DNA of 64,000 bases from Hafnia paralvei ATCC 29927 (GCF_001655005.1 NZ_LXET01000044.1:310001-374000), one strand, 5' to 3'; shown: positions 42,980 to 52,748, numbered from the stretch's first letter. The notes: generated from the sequence alone by a model not told the origin. A program made the numbers and translations.

Positions 42980-43366
42980 ATGCTAAGACTTTCCACGTTG
43001 GACCATTTAGTTCTCACCGTCGCTGATATCAACAAATCCGTGCAGTTCTATCAGCAGGTTCTAGGTATGGAAGTCGAAACATTCGGCTCTGAAGGTCGAA
43101 CCGCCCTGAAATTTGGTGATCAAAAAATTAATCTCCACGCGGCTAAAGCGCCCTTCCGCCCACATGCCAAACACCCAACGCCGGGTAGCGCCGATTTATG
43201 CTTTATCACGCCTCAACCGGTGCAAGAAGTGGTTCTTTGGGTTATTGGATGCGGTGTTGAGGTGATTGAGGGGCCGGTCACCAGAACCGGTGCGACAGGG
43301 AAAATCAACTCAATTTATCTACGTGATCCGGACGGAAATCTAATAGAAATCGCCAATCGCCTTTAA
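42980..43366 (+). CDS. VOC-family (glyoxalase/dioxygenase-fold) protein
   Basis: A 128-residue protein of the vicinal oxygen chelate fold: two beta-alpha-beta-beta-beta modules, the first starting LSTLDHLVLTVADINKSVQFYQQVLGM and the second ending YLRDPDGNLIEIANRL. Likely metal ligands are His in LDHLVLT, Glu in LIEIAN and a His in INLHAA. It resembles the small lactoylglutathione-lyase-like proteins of enterobacteria (such as Salmonella STM3117), whose substrate is unknown. The ATG at 42980 has GGAG at 6-nt spacing, but that site can pair with an upstream loop. Confidence 0.85.
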   Translation: MLRLSTLDHLVLTVADINKSVQFYQQVLGMEVETFGSEGRTALKFGDQKINLHAAKAPFRPHAKHPTPGSADLCFITPQPVQEVVLWVIGCGVEVIEGPVTRTGATGKINSIYLRDPDGNLIEIANRL

Positions 43367-43496
43367 ATTTTTCTTGGTCAACGCGTATGCAGTGTGAATT
43401 ATTACAGAGCAGCCCATTCAGTCCTCCTTCTAAGTCACACGTGGTGTATTATCAATAAAGTCATCTCCCCCTATTCTACCGCCACAAGGAGCCTGA

Positions 43497-44318
43497 ATGC
43501 GGCATCAAGAGATCCTACTCACCGCTGCTACGCTACTTTCCGTCATTTTATCTCAATCGAGTGCCATGGCAGCTCCGCCGCTTATCAGTAGCCAACACAT
43601 TGTGCGTTCCAACAATATTATCTTGATGGAAGGGGATATTATTGGCCCAGCTAAAAGCTACCATCAGTACGTCATCGGCCCAGAAAGCCAAGATACATTG
43701 CGCGATATCAGCATCGAATTTGCCCGTAATGGACAAATCAGCTCAGCGAGTCAAAGCTACGGACCTAACCCTGTTTGGGAAAGCCGATTAGTCCCTGACG
43801 ATATTGGCTGGATGAGTCGCAGCGTGGTTGCAGTTCAGACAAACAACGAGCAGGACGTTTCGCAGTTGATTAGCGCCTATAAAACCGATGAACGCGGACG
43901 GATCGTGAAAGTCACAGAAGTTGAAGCCGGTGATAAAACGATTGGTATCACTAACCAATATTATTTTTATACACCTGACGATCTGGTGCGTTTTTATGTT
44001 GCCGTGGGACACAATCCAGGATTTGGCGTCTATCTTTATCGACCTGATGGCCGATTAGAGAAAGTGATCAAAAATGACAATGATTCTGTGTCTAGTTTTA
44101 CCGACGACGGTAAAGATCTCAGCTCCATGACAAAAACACCGCATGTCACCTACATTACCGAATGTCAGAAATGGGATAACAGCGGCAACTGCGTGCAATC
44201 AGAAAAACAGGAAATCATCAGCTTCGACTACCAAGGCGAAACGAAATCCATCACGTCACGCTTTATGCTACAGCAGGACATTTTGTACTACCCGCCACAT
44301 CGCGCAACTACTCCTTAA
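43497..44318 (+). CDS. exported protein of unknown function
   Basis: A 273-residue protein with AAGGAG at 6-nt spacing and a signal peptide (MRHQEILLTAATLLSVILS, cut near SAMA). The mature part is mostly beta-like with repeated short Tyr/Gly motifs (YRPDGRLEKVI, QYYFYTPDDLVRFYVAVG) and two Cys near residue 220 (TECQKWDNSGNCVQSEK) likely to form a disulfide. I do not recognise the family. The signal peptide and disulfide suggest a periplasmic or surface location. It ends at a strong terminator. Confidence 0.8.
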   Translation: MRHQEILLTAATLLSVILSQSSAMAAPPLISSQHIVRSNNIILMEGDIIGPAKSYHQYVIGPESQDTLRDISIEFARNGQISSASQSYGPNPVWESRLVPDDIGWMSRSVVAVQTNNEQDVSQLISAYKTDERGRIVKVTEVEAGDKTIGITNQYYFYTPDDLVRFYVAVGHNPGFGVYLYRPDGRLEKVIKNDNDSVSSFTDDGKDLSSMTKTPHVTYITECQKWDNSGNCVQSEKQEIISFDYQGETKSITSRFMLQQDILYYPPHRATTP

Positions 44319-44350
44319 CGGGAATGCGTGAATACGGGAATAGAAGATAA

Positions 44351-44384
44351 AAAAAGGGTATTTGCCAAAGCAAATACCCTTTTT
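44351..44384. terminator. bidirectional terminator
   Basis: AAAAAGGGTATTTGC and GCAAATACCCTTTTT are perfect inverted repeats (15 bp, loop CAAA) between the convergent exported-protein gene and mdoH, with T-runs on both strands. Confidence 0.92.
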
Positions 44385-44405
44385 ACATTTCTGCTCAATC
44401 AACCA

Positions 44406-46955
44406 CTAAGCCGCAGGTTTCAATGCCTGATAAGCCTGAGTCCATTGCGGATAGCGATCTGGCGCATTCCACACAAGCTGATGCAGACGAGCTAGAGTCA
44501 CAGGATCGCTCAGCAATGCTAAACGCTCATCGCGACTCAGATCTTGCGGTGCTCCGCTCAGCGCTTTCTCAACTCGCTCTTCACGAGCCTTGGAGATCGC
44601 TGCGTGTGCGTGGTGACGCGCCGTTGCCATCGCCGTGGCTAAGGCGTTGTATGACGGATCAAACACAGCACGTAAAAACCCATGATCGAGTTCACGCTGG
44701 TTATTCATTTCAACGTAGCGCTCAGTCGCCACCATCTCAACCGGCGGTGAATATTCCTCTGGGATCAGGAAGATCTTGGCTCGCTTACACTTCACTCCCA
44801 GAGTACGGCGACTAGTGATAACCGACACTATCGGTGACAAGATCAACGATACGACGATCGGAGACAACCACCATAAGAAGCGAAGATCCAGTATCGCAAC
44901 CCCACCAGCCCAAATAAGACCGAGAAGACATTGCGAGCCATGACGACGGAAAGCTTCACCCCAAGGTGTAGCATCATCGTCACGCTGAGGAGATTGCCAA
45001 GTAATTGACCAGCCGAGAAATGCGCTCACCACAAACACCGTATGGAAGATCATGCGCACCGGTGCCAGCAGTACGGAGAACAGCATCTCCAGCAGCATAG
45101 AAATCAGCAGGCGGAATGAACCACCATACTCTTTCGCACCTTTAGCCCAAATAAGCACCACACTAAGCAGCTTCGGTAAGAACAACAACACCAACGTGGT
45201 TGAGAACAATGCAATGGCCAGTTCTGGTCGCCACTGCGGCCAAACGGGGAATAGCTGACGTGGCTGCAAGAAATATTGCGGCTCCATCAGCGTATGCACC
45301 ACCTGCAACGCTGTCGATAGCACCAAGAACATAAACCATAGCGGTGCAGAGAGGTAAGACATCACCCCTGTAAGGAACACCGCACGATGAACCGGATGCA
45401 TGCCTTTGACGAGGAACAAACGGAAGTTCATCAGGTTACCCTGACACCAACGGCGGTCGCGCTTTAATTCATCCAGTAGGTTTGGCGGCAATTCTTCATA
45501 GGATCCCGGCAAATCGTAGGCGATCCATACGCCCCAGCCCGCACGACGCATCAGCGCAGCTTCAACGAAGTCATGCGACAGAATAGAACCCGCGAAGGTG
45601 CCATTACCCGGCAACGGTGCCAGCGCACAATGTTCGATAAACGGTTTAACACGGATAATCGCGTTGTGGCCCCAGTAGTGAGACTCGCCCAACTGCCAGA
45701 AATGTAAGCCCGCCGTAAAGAGTGGCCCGTACACGCGCGTAGCAAACTGCTGAATACGCGCATACAGCGTATCCATACCGGTTGCCTTCGGCGCGGATTG
45801 GATGATCCCAGCGCTTGGATTGGCTTCCATCAGACGAACCAGATTGGTTAAACACTCTCCGCTCATCACGCTGTCGGCGTCGAGAATAACCATGTAGCTG
45901 TATTCCCCGCCCCAGCGACGGCAGAAATCATCGATGTTGCCTGATTTACGTTTTACGCGGCGACGGCGGCGGCGATAAAAAATACGCCCTTCGCCACCGA
46001 CTTCTTTGCAGATTTCCATCCACGCTTTTTGCTCAGCGACGCAAATATCAGGATCGTAGCTGTCGCTCAGAACAAAGATATCAAAATGCTCAATTTGCCC
46101 TGTCGCCACAACAGATTCGTAGGTAGCACGCAGGCCGGCAAATACACGCGATACGTCTTCATTACAAATCGGCATGATGAGCGCCGTGCGATGGTTAGGA
46201 TTTAATGCTTCATCCCCCACCGTCGTCGCGGAAATGCTGTATTTATCCCGTCCGATCAATAGCTGAAGGAAGCCCATCAGCGCCGTCCAGAATCCCGCCG
46301 ATACCCAGCAAAACAGAATGGCAAATAGCACCAAAATGCCCGACTGCAATACATAAGGCAGCAATTCCAACACTGACTGCATCAATGGCTTATCAAACAT
46401 TGACAGCGGATCGATCAGATCCCAGCCCTGATAAGGCAAAATGGTTTTCATGTACCATGTTGCGATCACGGTTTGGGTCAGCATCAAAATCAACAGCACC
46501 CAACGGCGCATTGAGCCCACTTTACGCCAGCGTTTATCCGCCTCAGCTTCTGCTGCGGTTTTAAACTGATGCTTAGGTGGCTGGGTTCTGCCCAACAAAC
46601 TATCCCACAAGCGACCCACAGGGTTAGTTCGCCACTTTTCAGGGAACATCGACGTACGCTTAATTACTGGCATTGCTTTGATCGCAGTACGTCCCGCCGC
46701 ATCTTTTGTTAGCAACGCTTTTTCTTCCAGCGTATCCGACCAGCCCATTTCCAGACGCGATTCAACTGAACAAAGAGGCGCATCTTGCGCCTCTAAATCC
46801 GACAGTTGAACATCGTCTGAGGCCAGCGACCTATGCACCGCATCAACAGAAATTTCCTGTGATGCGGCCATTTGCTGCCTGAGCGCGGCTTCTTGCTCCG
46901 CGCTCATCGCCAGTGCCTTCAAATAGGCATCAGCATTCTCAGTAGACTTATTCAT
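44406..46955 (-). CDS. mdoH: MdoH (OpgH), glucans biosynthesis glucosyltransferase
   Basis: Inner-membrane GT2 glucosyltransferase making the beta-1,2 glucan backbone of osmoregulated periplasmic glucans. About 849 residues with several membrane segments. The GT2 motifs are visible: DSYDPD, DADSVM, LSHDFVE and the QxxRW-type RRWCQGN. The ATG at 46955 (MNKSTENADAYLK) overlaps the mdoG end by 8 bp, as in the tightly coupled E. coli mdoGH operon; a GTG at 46985 is rejected. The N-terminal 60 residues are less conserved than the rest. The downstream terminator is bidirectional. Confidence 0.97.
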   Translation of the reverse strand: MNKSTENADAYLKALAMSAEQEAALRQQMAASQEISVDAVHRSLASDDVQLSDLEAQDAPLCSVESRLEMGWSDTLEEKALLTKDAAGRTAIKAMPVIKRTSMFPEKWRTNPVGRLWDSLLGRTQPPKHQFKTAAEAEADKRWRKVGSMRRWVLLILMLTQTVIATWYMKTILPYQGWDLIDPLSMFDKPLMQSVLELLPYVLQSGILVLFAILFCWVSAGFWTALMGFLQLLIGRDKYSISATTVGDEALNPNHRTALIMPICNEDVSRVFAGLRATYESVVATGQIEHFDIFVLSDSYDPDICVAEQKAWMEICKEVGGEGRIFYRRRRRRVKRKSGNIDDFCRRWGGEYSYMVILDADSVMSGECLTNLVRLMEANPSAGIIQSAPKATGMDTLYARIQQFATRVYGPLFTAGLHFWQLGESHYWGHNAIIRVKPFIEHCALAPLPGNGTFAGSILSHDFVEAALMRRAGWGVWIAYDLPGSYEELPPNLLDELKRDRRWCQGNLMNFRLFLVKGMHPVHRAVFLTGVMSYLSAPLWFMFLVLSTALQVVHTLMEPQYFLQPRQLFPVWPQWRPELAIALFSTTLVLLFLPKLLSVVLIWAKGAKEYGGSFRLLISMLLEMLFSVLLAPVRMIFHTVFVVSAFLGWSITWQSPQRDDDATPWGEAFRRHGSQCLLGLIWAGGVAILDLRFLWWLSPIVVSLILSPIVSVITSRRTLGVKCKRAKIFLIPEEYSPPVEMVATERYVEMNNQRELDHGFLRAVFDPSYNALATAMATARHHAHAAISKAREERVEKALSGAPQDLSRDERLALLSDPVTLARLHQLVWNAPDRYPQWTQAYQALKPAA

Positions 46956-48516
46956 TGGCAGGTAACTGATAGCTCCAGGTTTCACTCAGCGGTTTATCTT
47001 CTTTAACCAGATAAGCGCGCATCTCAACCGGTTTTTTGTTGTCGATAACGTTGAAGCGCAGCGTCAAACGCCAGCCGCCGGTTACCGGGTTGTAACGCAA
47101 ATCATTCTGTACCAGTTTAGTATTGTCATCCGTCGTCACCTGAGTAGTCACAGGAGCATCTGGTGTCAACGCTTTCAATGCCGGGCCAACGAAATCAACA
47201 ATCAGTGCCGTCGTGCCGTCTGGTTCACGGATCAGGTTTGACTGTTTCACATCGCCAGTTGAGCGCATTGTCTGTTTTACCCACGCTAACTCAGGATCAT
47301 GAAGTTTTGCTTCGTCACGAGTGAAGTGTAGACGGTAATCCAGATTAATTGGTTTTCCGACTTCTGGCAGGCTTGCAGGGATCCAGAACGCAACGATATT
47401 GTCATTGGTCTCATCTGCAGTTGGAATTTCTACCAGTTCAACTTTACCTTTGCCCCACACGCCGCGTGGTTCTACCCAAGCGCCAGGACGCAGATCGTAG
47501 CGATCGTCTAAATCTTCATACTGGGAAAAATCACGAGTACGTTGCAGCAGGCCGAAACCTTTAGGGTTTTCAACACTGAAGGTACTGACCGACAGGTGTT
47601 TAGGATTATTCAGAGGACGCCAGATCCATTCACCATTACCGGCGTGAATCGACAGGCCTTCAGAATCATGCAGCTGTGGGCGATAGTTCACGTTGCTTGA
47701 CGGTTGGTTAGAACCGAACAAATACATGCTGGTCAGCGGAGCCATACCCAACACGCCGACTTTATCACGCAGATAAACGCGAGACTGAACGTCAACCACA
47801 GTATCTGTACCCGGCGTTACAATCATGCGATAGGCACCCGTGGCACGCGGAGAATCCAGCAGCGCATAAATCACTAAATGCTTATCTTTGGCTTTTGGAC
47901 GTTCGATCCAGAACTCACGGAAACGCGGGAATTCTTCACCGGAAGGCAGCGCAGTATCAATGGCTAAACCACGGGCAGAAAGACCATAAACCTGACCTTT
48001 TCCCACCACGCGGAAGTAGCTGGCCCCCAGCATGCTCATAATTTCATCGTTTTTACCCGCCTGATTGATCGGATAAACCACTTTGAAACCGGCAAAACCT
48101 AAATCTTTCACAGCCTCAGGGTCGTGTTTGACAGAACCAAAATTAAAGTAATCTGGATTGTATTTGATCTGACGAACCGACGTTGCTGTCACTTCGTTGA
48201 TTTTGACTGGTGTATCGAAATACATTCCCTGATGGTAAAACTCTAACTTAAATGGAGTCTTGAGGTTATTCCAATAGGGTTTGTCATGATTGAATTGAAT
48301 TTGCTGATAATCAGCAAACTTCATCTCACGAAACTCTGATGGCAGATTGCTTTTAGGCGCCTTGAAGGACTCCCCTGCCAGAGATTGTGCTTTTTTTGCA
48401 ACATCATCTAGCGAAAACGCCCATGCCTGTGTTGTTGCGTGCATCAGAAATACCGATGCAGCCAGCCCTGTTAAAGCGCGAACCTTGGGCCGGGTGATTA
48501 ATAAATGTGTTAGCAC
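46948..48516 (-). CDS. mdoG: MdoG (OpgG), periplasmic glucan biosynthesis protein
   Basis: Periplasmic protein required for osmoregulated periplasmic glucan synthesis, probably adding beta-1,6 branches. The signal sequence is longer than E. coli's and basic (TRPKVRALTGLAASVFLMHATTQAWA). The mature part is near-identical to E. coli from FSLDDVAKKAQSLAGE onward and the C-terminus SETWSYQLPANE is conserved. The start is a GTG at 48516 behind a GGGGGG run; the spacing is short and the exact start is uncertain. It is followed by mdoH on the same transcript. Confidence 0.95.
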   Translation of the reverse strand: MLTHLLITRPKVRALTGLAASVFLMHATTQAWAFSLDDVAKKAQSLAGESFKAPKSNLPSEFREMKFADYQQIQFNHDKPYWNNLKTPFKLEFYHQGMYFDTPVKINEVTATSVRQIKYNPDYFNFGSVKHDPEAVKDLGFAGFKVVYPINQAGKNDEIMSMLGASYFRVVGKGQVYGLSARGLAIDTALPSGEEFPRFREFWIERPKAKDKHLVIYALLDSPRATGAYRMIVTPGTDTVVDVQSRVYLRDKVGVLGMAPLTSMYLFGSNQPSSNVNYRPQLHDSEGLSIHAGNGEWIWRPLNNPKHLSVSTFSVENPKGFGLLQRTRDFSQYEDLDDRYDLRPGAWVEPRGVWGKGKVELVEIPTADETNDNIVAFWIPASLPEVGKPINLDYRLHFTRDEAKLHDPELAWVKQTMRSTGDVKQSNLIREPDGTTALIVDFVGPALKALTPDAPVTTQVTTDDNTKLVQNDLRYNPVTGGWRLTLRFNVIDNKKPVEMRAYLVKEDKPLSETWSYQLPANE

Positions 48517-48940
48517 ATACCCCCCTGATGGTGCTCTACGAAACGAAGAACTCAGTTATAAATTGGTTTATTGGACAGCATAGTAATGGATCACTCACCC
48601 CGCCGACAACAACCTAATAAGGCTAACGACAAGGCTGAATTGGATTTAATTATACCCGCCGCAGGTAATAATTAAATTAACATTTAAAATCAAAATGTTA
48701 CATTAAGTGTTTTTAGGAGTATCCCTAACAGAAACCTAATTCAATAGGCCAAAAATTTCACTGAATAGAATTAGCGCAATGGCTTCAAACACCGAGATAT
48801 ACCGCGGGAAGACGCTTTTTTATCCATAATTCTGATTGACCAAGAGCGTAAGAACGGAACCGTAAAACGCTTAACTCGAAATGAGAAAGCCAATCCACAC
48901 CGGTCGTTTTCAGAAACCGGTGCGGTAACGGGGATTCGTT
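48517..48940 (-). promoter_or_regulatory. mdoGH upstream region
   Basis: A 424-bp gap between mdoG and the DsrE-like gene that should contain the osmotically controlled mdoGH promoter. It holds an AT-rich imperfect hairpin (ATTTAATTATACC at 44-56 of 486xx against GGTAATAATTAAAT, one bulge; 48644-48677) and a CACCGGT/ACCGGTG hairpin (48897-48924) just after the DsrE-like gene. No gene was recognised. Confidence 0.45.
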
Positions 48941-49273
48941 TTAAGGTTTGATGTAGAAATAACCATTTTCTTGGTGCTCAACCAACGCCAATATTCCGGC
49001 AGGGACTGTGTTTACACCCATCAATAGTTTATCTAACGTTATGTTATTCGCGCGCATAGCATTTTCACAGGCAAGTAGAACAACGTTAGCTTGCTGCAGG
49101 GCTTCCCAATTGGGAGACTCGTCGCTGTCTGCAATCAGTGTACTGATGGCCGACCCCGTGAAGATAATATGAATATCGGTAAACGCACCGCTTCGGGCTT
49201 TGAGGAGATTGGTTGCGTTATTAAAGGCAGAGATACAGTGGGTTGATTCGGAAACATGCATGACGACTTTCAT
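48941..49273 (-). CDS. DsrE-family protein
   Basis: A 110-residue protein of the DsrE/DsrF-like (YchN/TusD fold) family: alpha/beta with an N-terminal strand MKVVMHVSES and a central VLLACENAMRANNI motif typical of this family, with one Cys at that position. Such proteins are often sulfur-relay or related subunits, but many are uncharacterised, and no partner sulfur-transfer gene is adjacent. The ribosome site is weak. It is followed on the same strand by mdoG after 424 bp. Confidence 0.75.
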   Translation of the reverse strand: MKVVMHVSESTHCISAFNNATNLLKARSGAFTDIHIIFTGSAISTLIADSDESPNWEALQQANVVLLACENAMRANNITLDKLLMGVNTVPAGILALVEHQENGYFYIKP

Positions 49274-49465
49274 ATAGCCAACAATATTGATGAATACATG
49301 AAGCGAACCTTAGCAGTCTGCGTAAGCAAAGTCATTGCTGGGCACTTCTGTTGCCATCTTGAAATGCAAAAAAATCTTGCCGTTTTCTTGCACCTTTACA
49401 GAAACAATCAACAATAGATATTTGAATAGAGAAATTCATAACCACTACCAATAGCGAGAAACATC

Positions 49466-49840
49466 ATGGACATGTACCTAACCTTAGATGAAGCTATCGA
49501 CGCCGCCCGCGAAACCTATCTGGCCGATCATGAGAATAGTGACGATGCATCGCAGGTTGCACAATTCAATCTGCAAAAATATGTTATGCAAGATGGCGAG
49601 ATTATGTGGTTAGCGGAGTTTCACGCCACTGAAGATGAAGGCGGCGAAGGTGTGCCAATGTTTAGTGGCGAAGCTGCACAGGCTATTTTCGATAACGACT
49701 ACGACGAAGTGGAAATTCGCGAAGAGTGGATCACTGAGAACACACTCTATGAGTGGGACGAAGATGACTTTCAATATGAGCCGCCGCTGGACACAGAAGA
49801 AGGCGAAGCGGCCTCCGATGAATGGGAAGAACAAAACTAG
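49466..49840 (+). CDS. msyB: MsyB, acidic protein
   Basis: A 124-residue, strongly acidic cytoplasmic protein, the same length as E. coli MsyB (suppressor of secY/secA defects when overexpressed). N-terminus MDMYLTLDEAIDAARETYLAD and the C-terminal LDTEEGEAASDEWEEQ match the family. It lies beside mdoGH, as in E. coli. Stationary-phase expression is known in E. coli; no sigma-S promoter was resolved here. Confidence 0.93.
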   Translation: MDMYLTLDEAIDAARETYLADHENSDDASQVAQFNLQKYVMQDGEIMWLAEFHATEDEGGEGVPMFSGEAAQAIFDNDYDEVEIREEWITENTLYEWDEDDFQYEPPLDTEEGEAASDEWEEQN

Positions 49841-49856
49841 TCGCGATTTCACATCT

Positions 49857-49898
49857 CAATCGATCTATCGTACTTCCGTTCCTGGGATAGATCGATTG
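49857..49898 (+). repeat. inverted repeat after msyB
   Basis: CAATCGATCTATC and GATAGATCGATTG pair perfectly over 13 bp with a 16-nt loop, 16 nt past the msyB stop. No T-run follows, only TGTCCTCTTCTG. It could be a factor-assisted terminator or a binding dyad. Confidence 0.55.
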
Positions 49899-50032
49899 TG
49901 TCCTCTTCTGTTAATTCTGCCTCCTCATCATAGATCTAAGTAGCGCTACCGCTCTGGTTGATTATCATCGCTGATACTTTATGGCTATAATCGCCATTCA
50001 CCTATGCGATGAATGATTCGGTTTAAAATATT

Positions 50033-51742
50033 TTGCAAGAAAATTTCAACATGCTGTTGGCGGTTTTTGAACGCGCCGCCCTGATGCTCATCTGTATCTT
50101 CTTTCTGACGCGTATTCGCCTATTCCGCCAACTGCTGCAAAAAGAGCAGCATACTCGAATTGAATTGGCTGCGGTCACCGCTATCTTCACCACTTTTGCC
50201 CTTTTCAGTACTTATAACGGCATCAGCGTGGAAGGCGCACTTATCAACGTGCGAATTATCGCCGTGGTTTCGGGTGGGATACTGTTTGGTCCGTGGGTGG
50301 GAATTATTACCGGCGTTATTGCGGGAGTACATCGTTACCTCATCGACATGGACGGTGTGACCGCTATTCCATGCTTAATCAGCAGCATCGTGGCCGGTAT
50401 TATTTCAGCGTGGATCCATCAACGCGTGGCCAAGGAAAAGCGTTGGAGCGCGGGTATTTTGGCGGGCATGCTGTGCGAAAGTCTCACCATGCTGCTGATC
50501 ATCGCCTTTATCGACTCAAAACCGTTAGGCATCGATATCGTTGAGCATATCGGTTTACCCATGATCCTTGGCGCCGGTTGTATTGGCCTGATCGTTTTGC
50601 TGGTGCAGAGCGTGGAGGATGAGAAAGAGGTTATCGCCGCTCGTCAGGCTAAACTGGCACTCGATATTGCTAACAAAACCCTCCCCTACTTCCGTAATAT
50701 CAATAATGACTCTTTGATGACGATTTGTAGCATCATTCGGGATGATATCAACGCCGATGCAGTCGCGATTACCAACACAGAAAACATCCTTGCCTACGTA
50801 GGCGTTGGCCAAGAACAATATAATATTGGGCAAGAGCTCATCAGCGATGTCACTCGCCAAACCATCCAGCGCGGCGACATTACCATCAATAATAACGACG
50901 AAGCCCACCGCACACCGCAGATCCATTCGCAAATCATCATCCCACTTCGGGAAAAAGGTGAAGTGACTGGCACACTAAAAATTTATTACTGCCACGCCCA
51001 TAAAATTACCTATTCATTAAAAGTAATGGCAGTAGGACTATCTCAAATTATCTCTACCCAAATTGAAGTTTCACGCATTGAGCAACTGCGTGAAATGGCT
51101 GACAAAGCCGAACTCCGTGCCCTACAAAGCAAGATTAATCCGCATTTTCTATTCAATGCGCTTAACGCTATTTCTTCCTCGATTCGAACCAATCCAGACA
51201 CCGCTCGCCAACTGATTATCAATTTGGCTAGCTATCTGCGATTCAACCTTGAACTCAACGACGAACATATTGATATCAAGCGCGAACTGCATCAGGTACA
51301 AGACTATGTCGCGATAGAAAAAGCACGCTTCGGCAATAAGCTAACCGTCATTTTTGATATCGACGATGTGGATTTAACCATCCCCAGCCTACTCATTCAG
51401 CCCTTAGTCGAAAACGCGATTGTTCATGGCATTCAGCCATGCCGTGGCAAAGGCGTTGTGGCAATTGCGGTGAAAAAGAAAGACAACCGGATCCGGATTT
51501 CAATCAAAGATACAGGTAATGGGATCAGCCAAGAAACGATTGACCGCGTCGAGCGCGGCGATATGCCTGGGAATAAAATTGGCCTGTTGAACGTCCATCA
51601 GCGCGTCAAACTACTTTATGGGGATGGGCTGCATATTCGCCGCCTTGAACCCGGTACTGAAATCTATTTTTACATTACCCCAAGCGTTTCTACGCACAGC
51701 GAACTCTCGGTGCTAGAACCCAAGGAGGTTAATACACCATGA
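50033..51742 (+). CDS. ypdA: YpdA (PyrS), pyruvate-sensing histidine kinase
   Basis: LytS-type sensor kinase that responds to extracellular pyruvate and phosphorylates YpdB. Order: five to six membrane segments of the 5TMR-LYT type (residues 1-200), a GAF domain (about 215-350), a histidine-kinase domain with the phosphoacceptor motif NPHFLFNALNAISSSIR (His near residue 368), and an ATPase with ENAIVHGIQP. TTG at 50033 aligns codon for codon with the E. coli start (MHEIFNMLLAVF); an ATG at 50051 is the alternative. It overlaps ypdB by 4 bp. Confidence 0.95.
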   Translation: MQENFNMLLAVFERAALMLICIFFLTRIRLFRQLLQKEQHTRIELAAVTAIFTTFALFSTYNGISVEGALINVRIIAVVSGGILFGPWVGIITGVIAGVHRYLIDMDGVTAIPCLISSIVAGIISAWIHQRVAKEKRWSAGILAGMLCESLTMLLIIAFIDSKPLGIDIVEHIGLPMILGAGCIGLIVLLVQSVEDEKEVIAARQAKLALDIANKTLPYFRNINNDSLMTICSIIRDDINADAVAITNTENILAYVGVGQEQYNIGQELISDVTRQTIQRGDITINNNDEAHRTPQIHSQIIIPLREKGEVTGTLKIYYCHAHKITYSLKVMAVGLSQIISTQIEVSRIEQLREMADKAELRALQSKINPHFLFNALNAISSSIRTNPDTARQLIINLASYLRFNLELNDEHIDIKRELHQVQDYVAIEKARFGNKLTVIFDIDDVDLTIPSLLIQPLVENAIVHGIQPCRGKGVVAIAVKKKDNRIRISIKDTGNGISQETIDRVERGDMPGNKIGLLNVHQRVKLLYGDGLHIRRLEPGTEIYFYITPSVSTHSELSVLEPKEVNTP

Positions 51743-52473
51743 AAGCCATCATCGTAGAAGATGAATTCTTAGCTCAGGAAGAACTGAGCTACTTAGTCCG
51801 TACGCATAGCAAAATTCAGATTGTTGGAACCTTCGACGATGGTCTCGACGTCTTAAAATATCTCCAACACAACGAAGTGGACGCTATCTTCCTCGACATT
51901 AATATCCCGTCGTTAGATGGTGTTTTGCTGGCGCAAAACCTAAGCAAGTTTGCGCGTAAACCGCAGATTATTTTCATTACCGCCTACAAAGAACATGCTG
52001 TTGAGGCTTTTGAGTTAGAAGCGTTTGACTATATTTTGAAGCCTTACCATGAGTCACGCATTATCACCATGCTGCAAAAGCTAGAAGCAAGCCACCAGCG
52101 CGATCAGGAATTAACTCAAAACAATACCGTGACACGCCCTGCGCCAAAAACCATCAATCTGATTAAAGACGAGCGAATCATTGTCACCGAGTGCAACGAT
52201 ATCTATTACGCTGCCGCTGATGAAAAAGTCACGCGCGTTTTTACGCGCCGTGAAGAGTTTGTGATGCCGATGAATATCACCGAATTCTGTAACCGTCTGC
52301 CAGAGGAGAAGTTTTTCCGCTGTCATCGTTCGTACTGCGTAAACCTTGCAAAGATTCGTGAAATCGTCCCTTGGTTCAATAACACCTATGTGTTACGTCT
52401 TACCGATCTTGAATTTGAAGTTCCCGTAAGTCGTGGAAAAATAAAAGCATTCAGACAGTTAATGCGGCTTTAG
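51739..52473 (+). CDS. ypdB: YpdB (PyrR), LytTR response regulator
   Basis: Cytoplasmic response regulator for YpdA; in E. coli it activates the transporter gene yhjX. The receiver domain has the acidic pair EDE, the phosphoacceptor Asp in FLDINIPSLDG near residue 53, and Lys in YILKPY near residue 104; a C-terminal LytTR DNA-binding domain (residues 140-244) has RCHRSYCVNL. The length of 244 equals E. coli. It starts at ATGA overlapping ypdA. No yhjX homologue is in the window. Confidence 0.96.
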   Translation: MKAIIVEDEFLAQEELSYLVRTHSKIQIVGTFDDGLDVLKYLQHNEVDAIFLDINIPSLDGVLLAQNLSKFARKPQIIFITAYKEHAVEAFELEAFDYILKPYHESRIITMLQKLEASHQRDQELTQNNTVTRPAPKTINLIKDERIIVTECNDIYYAAADEKVTRVFTRREEFVMPMNITEFCNRLPEEKFFRCHRSYCVNLAKIREIVPWFNNTYVLRLTDLEFEVPVSRGKIKAFRQLMRL

Positions 52474-52503
52474 CGCTGGCATGTTTGCTAGGAAATGCCC
52501 AAT

Positions 52504-52541
52504 AAAAAGAGAGATTTCACAGAAAATCTCTCTTTTTTTTT
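52504..52541 (+). terminator. terminator of ypdAB
   Basis: AAAAAGAGAGATTT and AAATCTCTCTTTTT pair over 14 bp (loop CACAGA) followed by more T, 30 nt past the ypdB stop. Confidence 0.9.
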
Positions 52542-52748
52542 CAAAATAAAAATCTACGTCACCATATCCAACTAGACCAAATCACTACACATATAGAGCT
52601 AATCTCTAAACAGATAAAATAATTAAGTGATATATATTATTTGTGTTACGAAAAATAATTTCACAAGTTATTATACCCATCTAATAACACAGTAATTTAT
52701 TGATTGATTTATGAGCAATTAGCTCGGTTGTATGACAAGAGAATAGTG

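Noticed and set aside
44423..44815. 130-codon plus-strand ORF opposite mdoH
   Set aside because: Antisense shadow of a highly conserved gene; composition and lack of a ribosome site argue against it.
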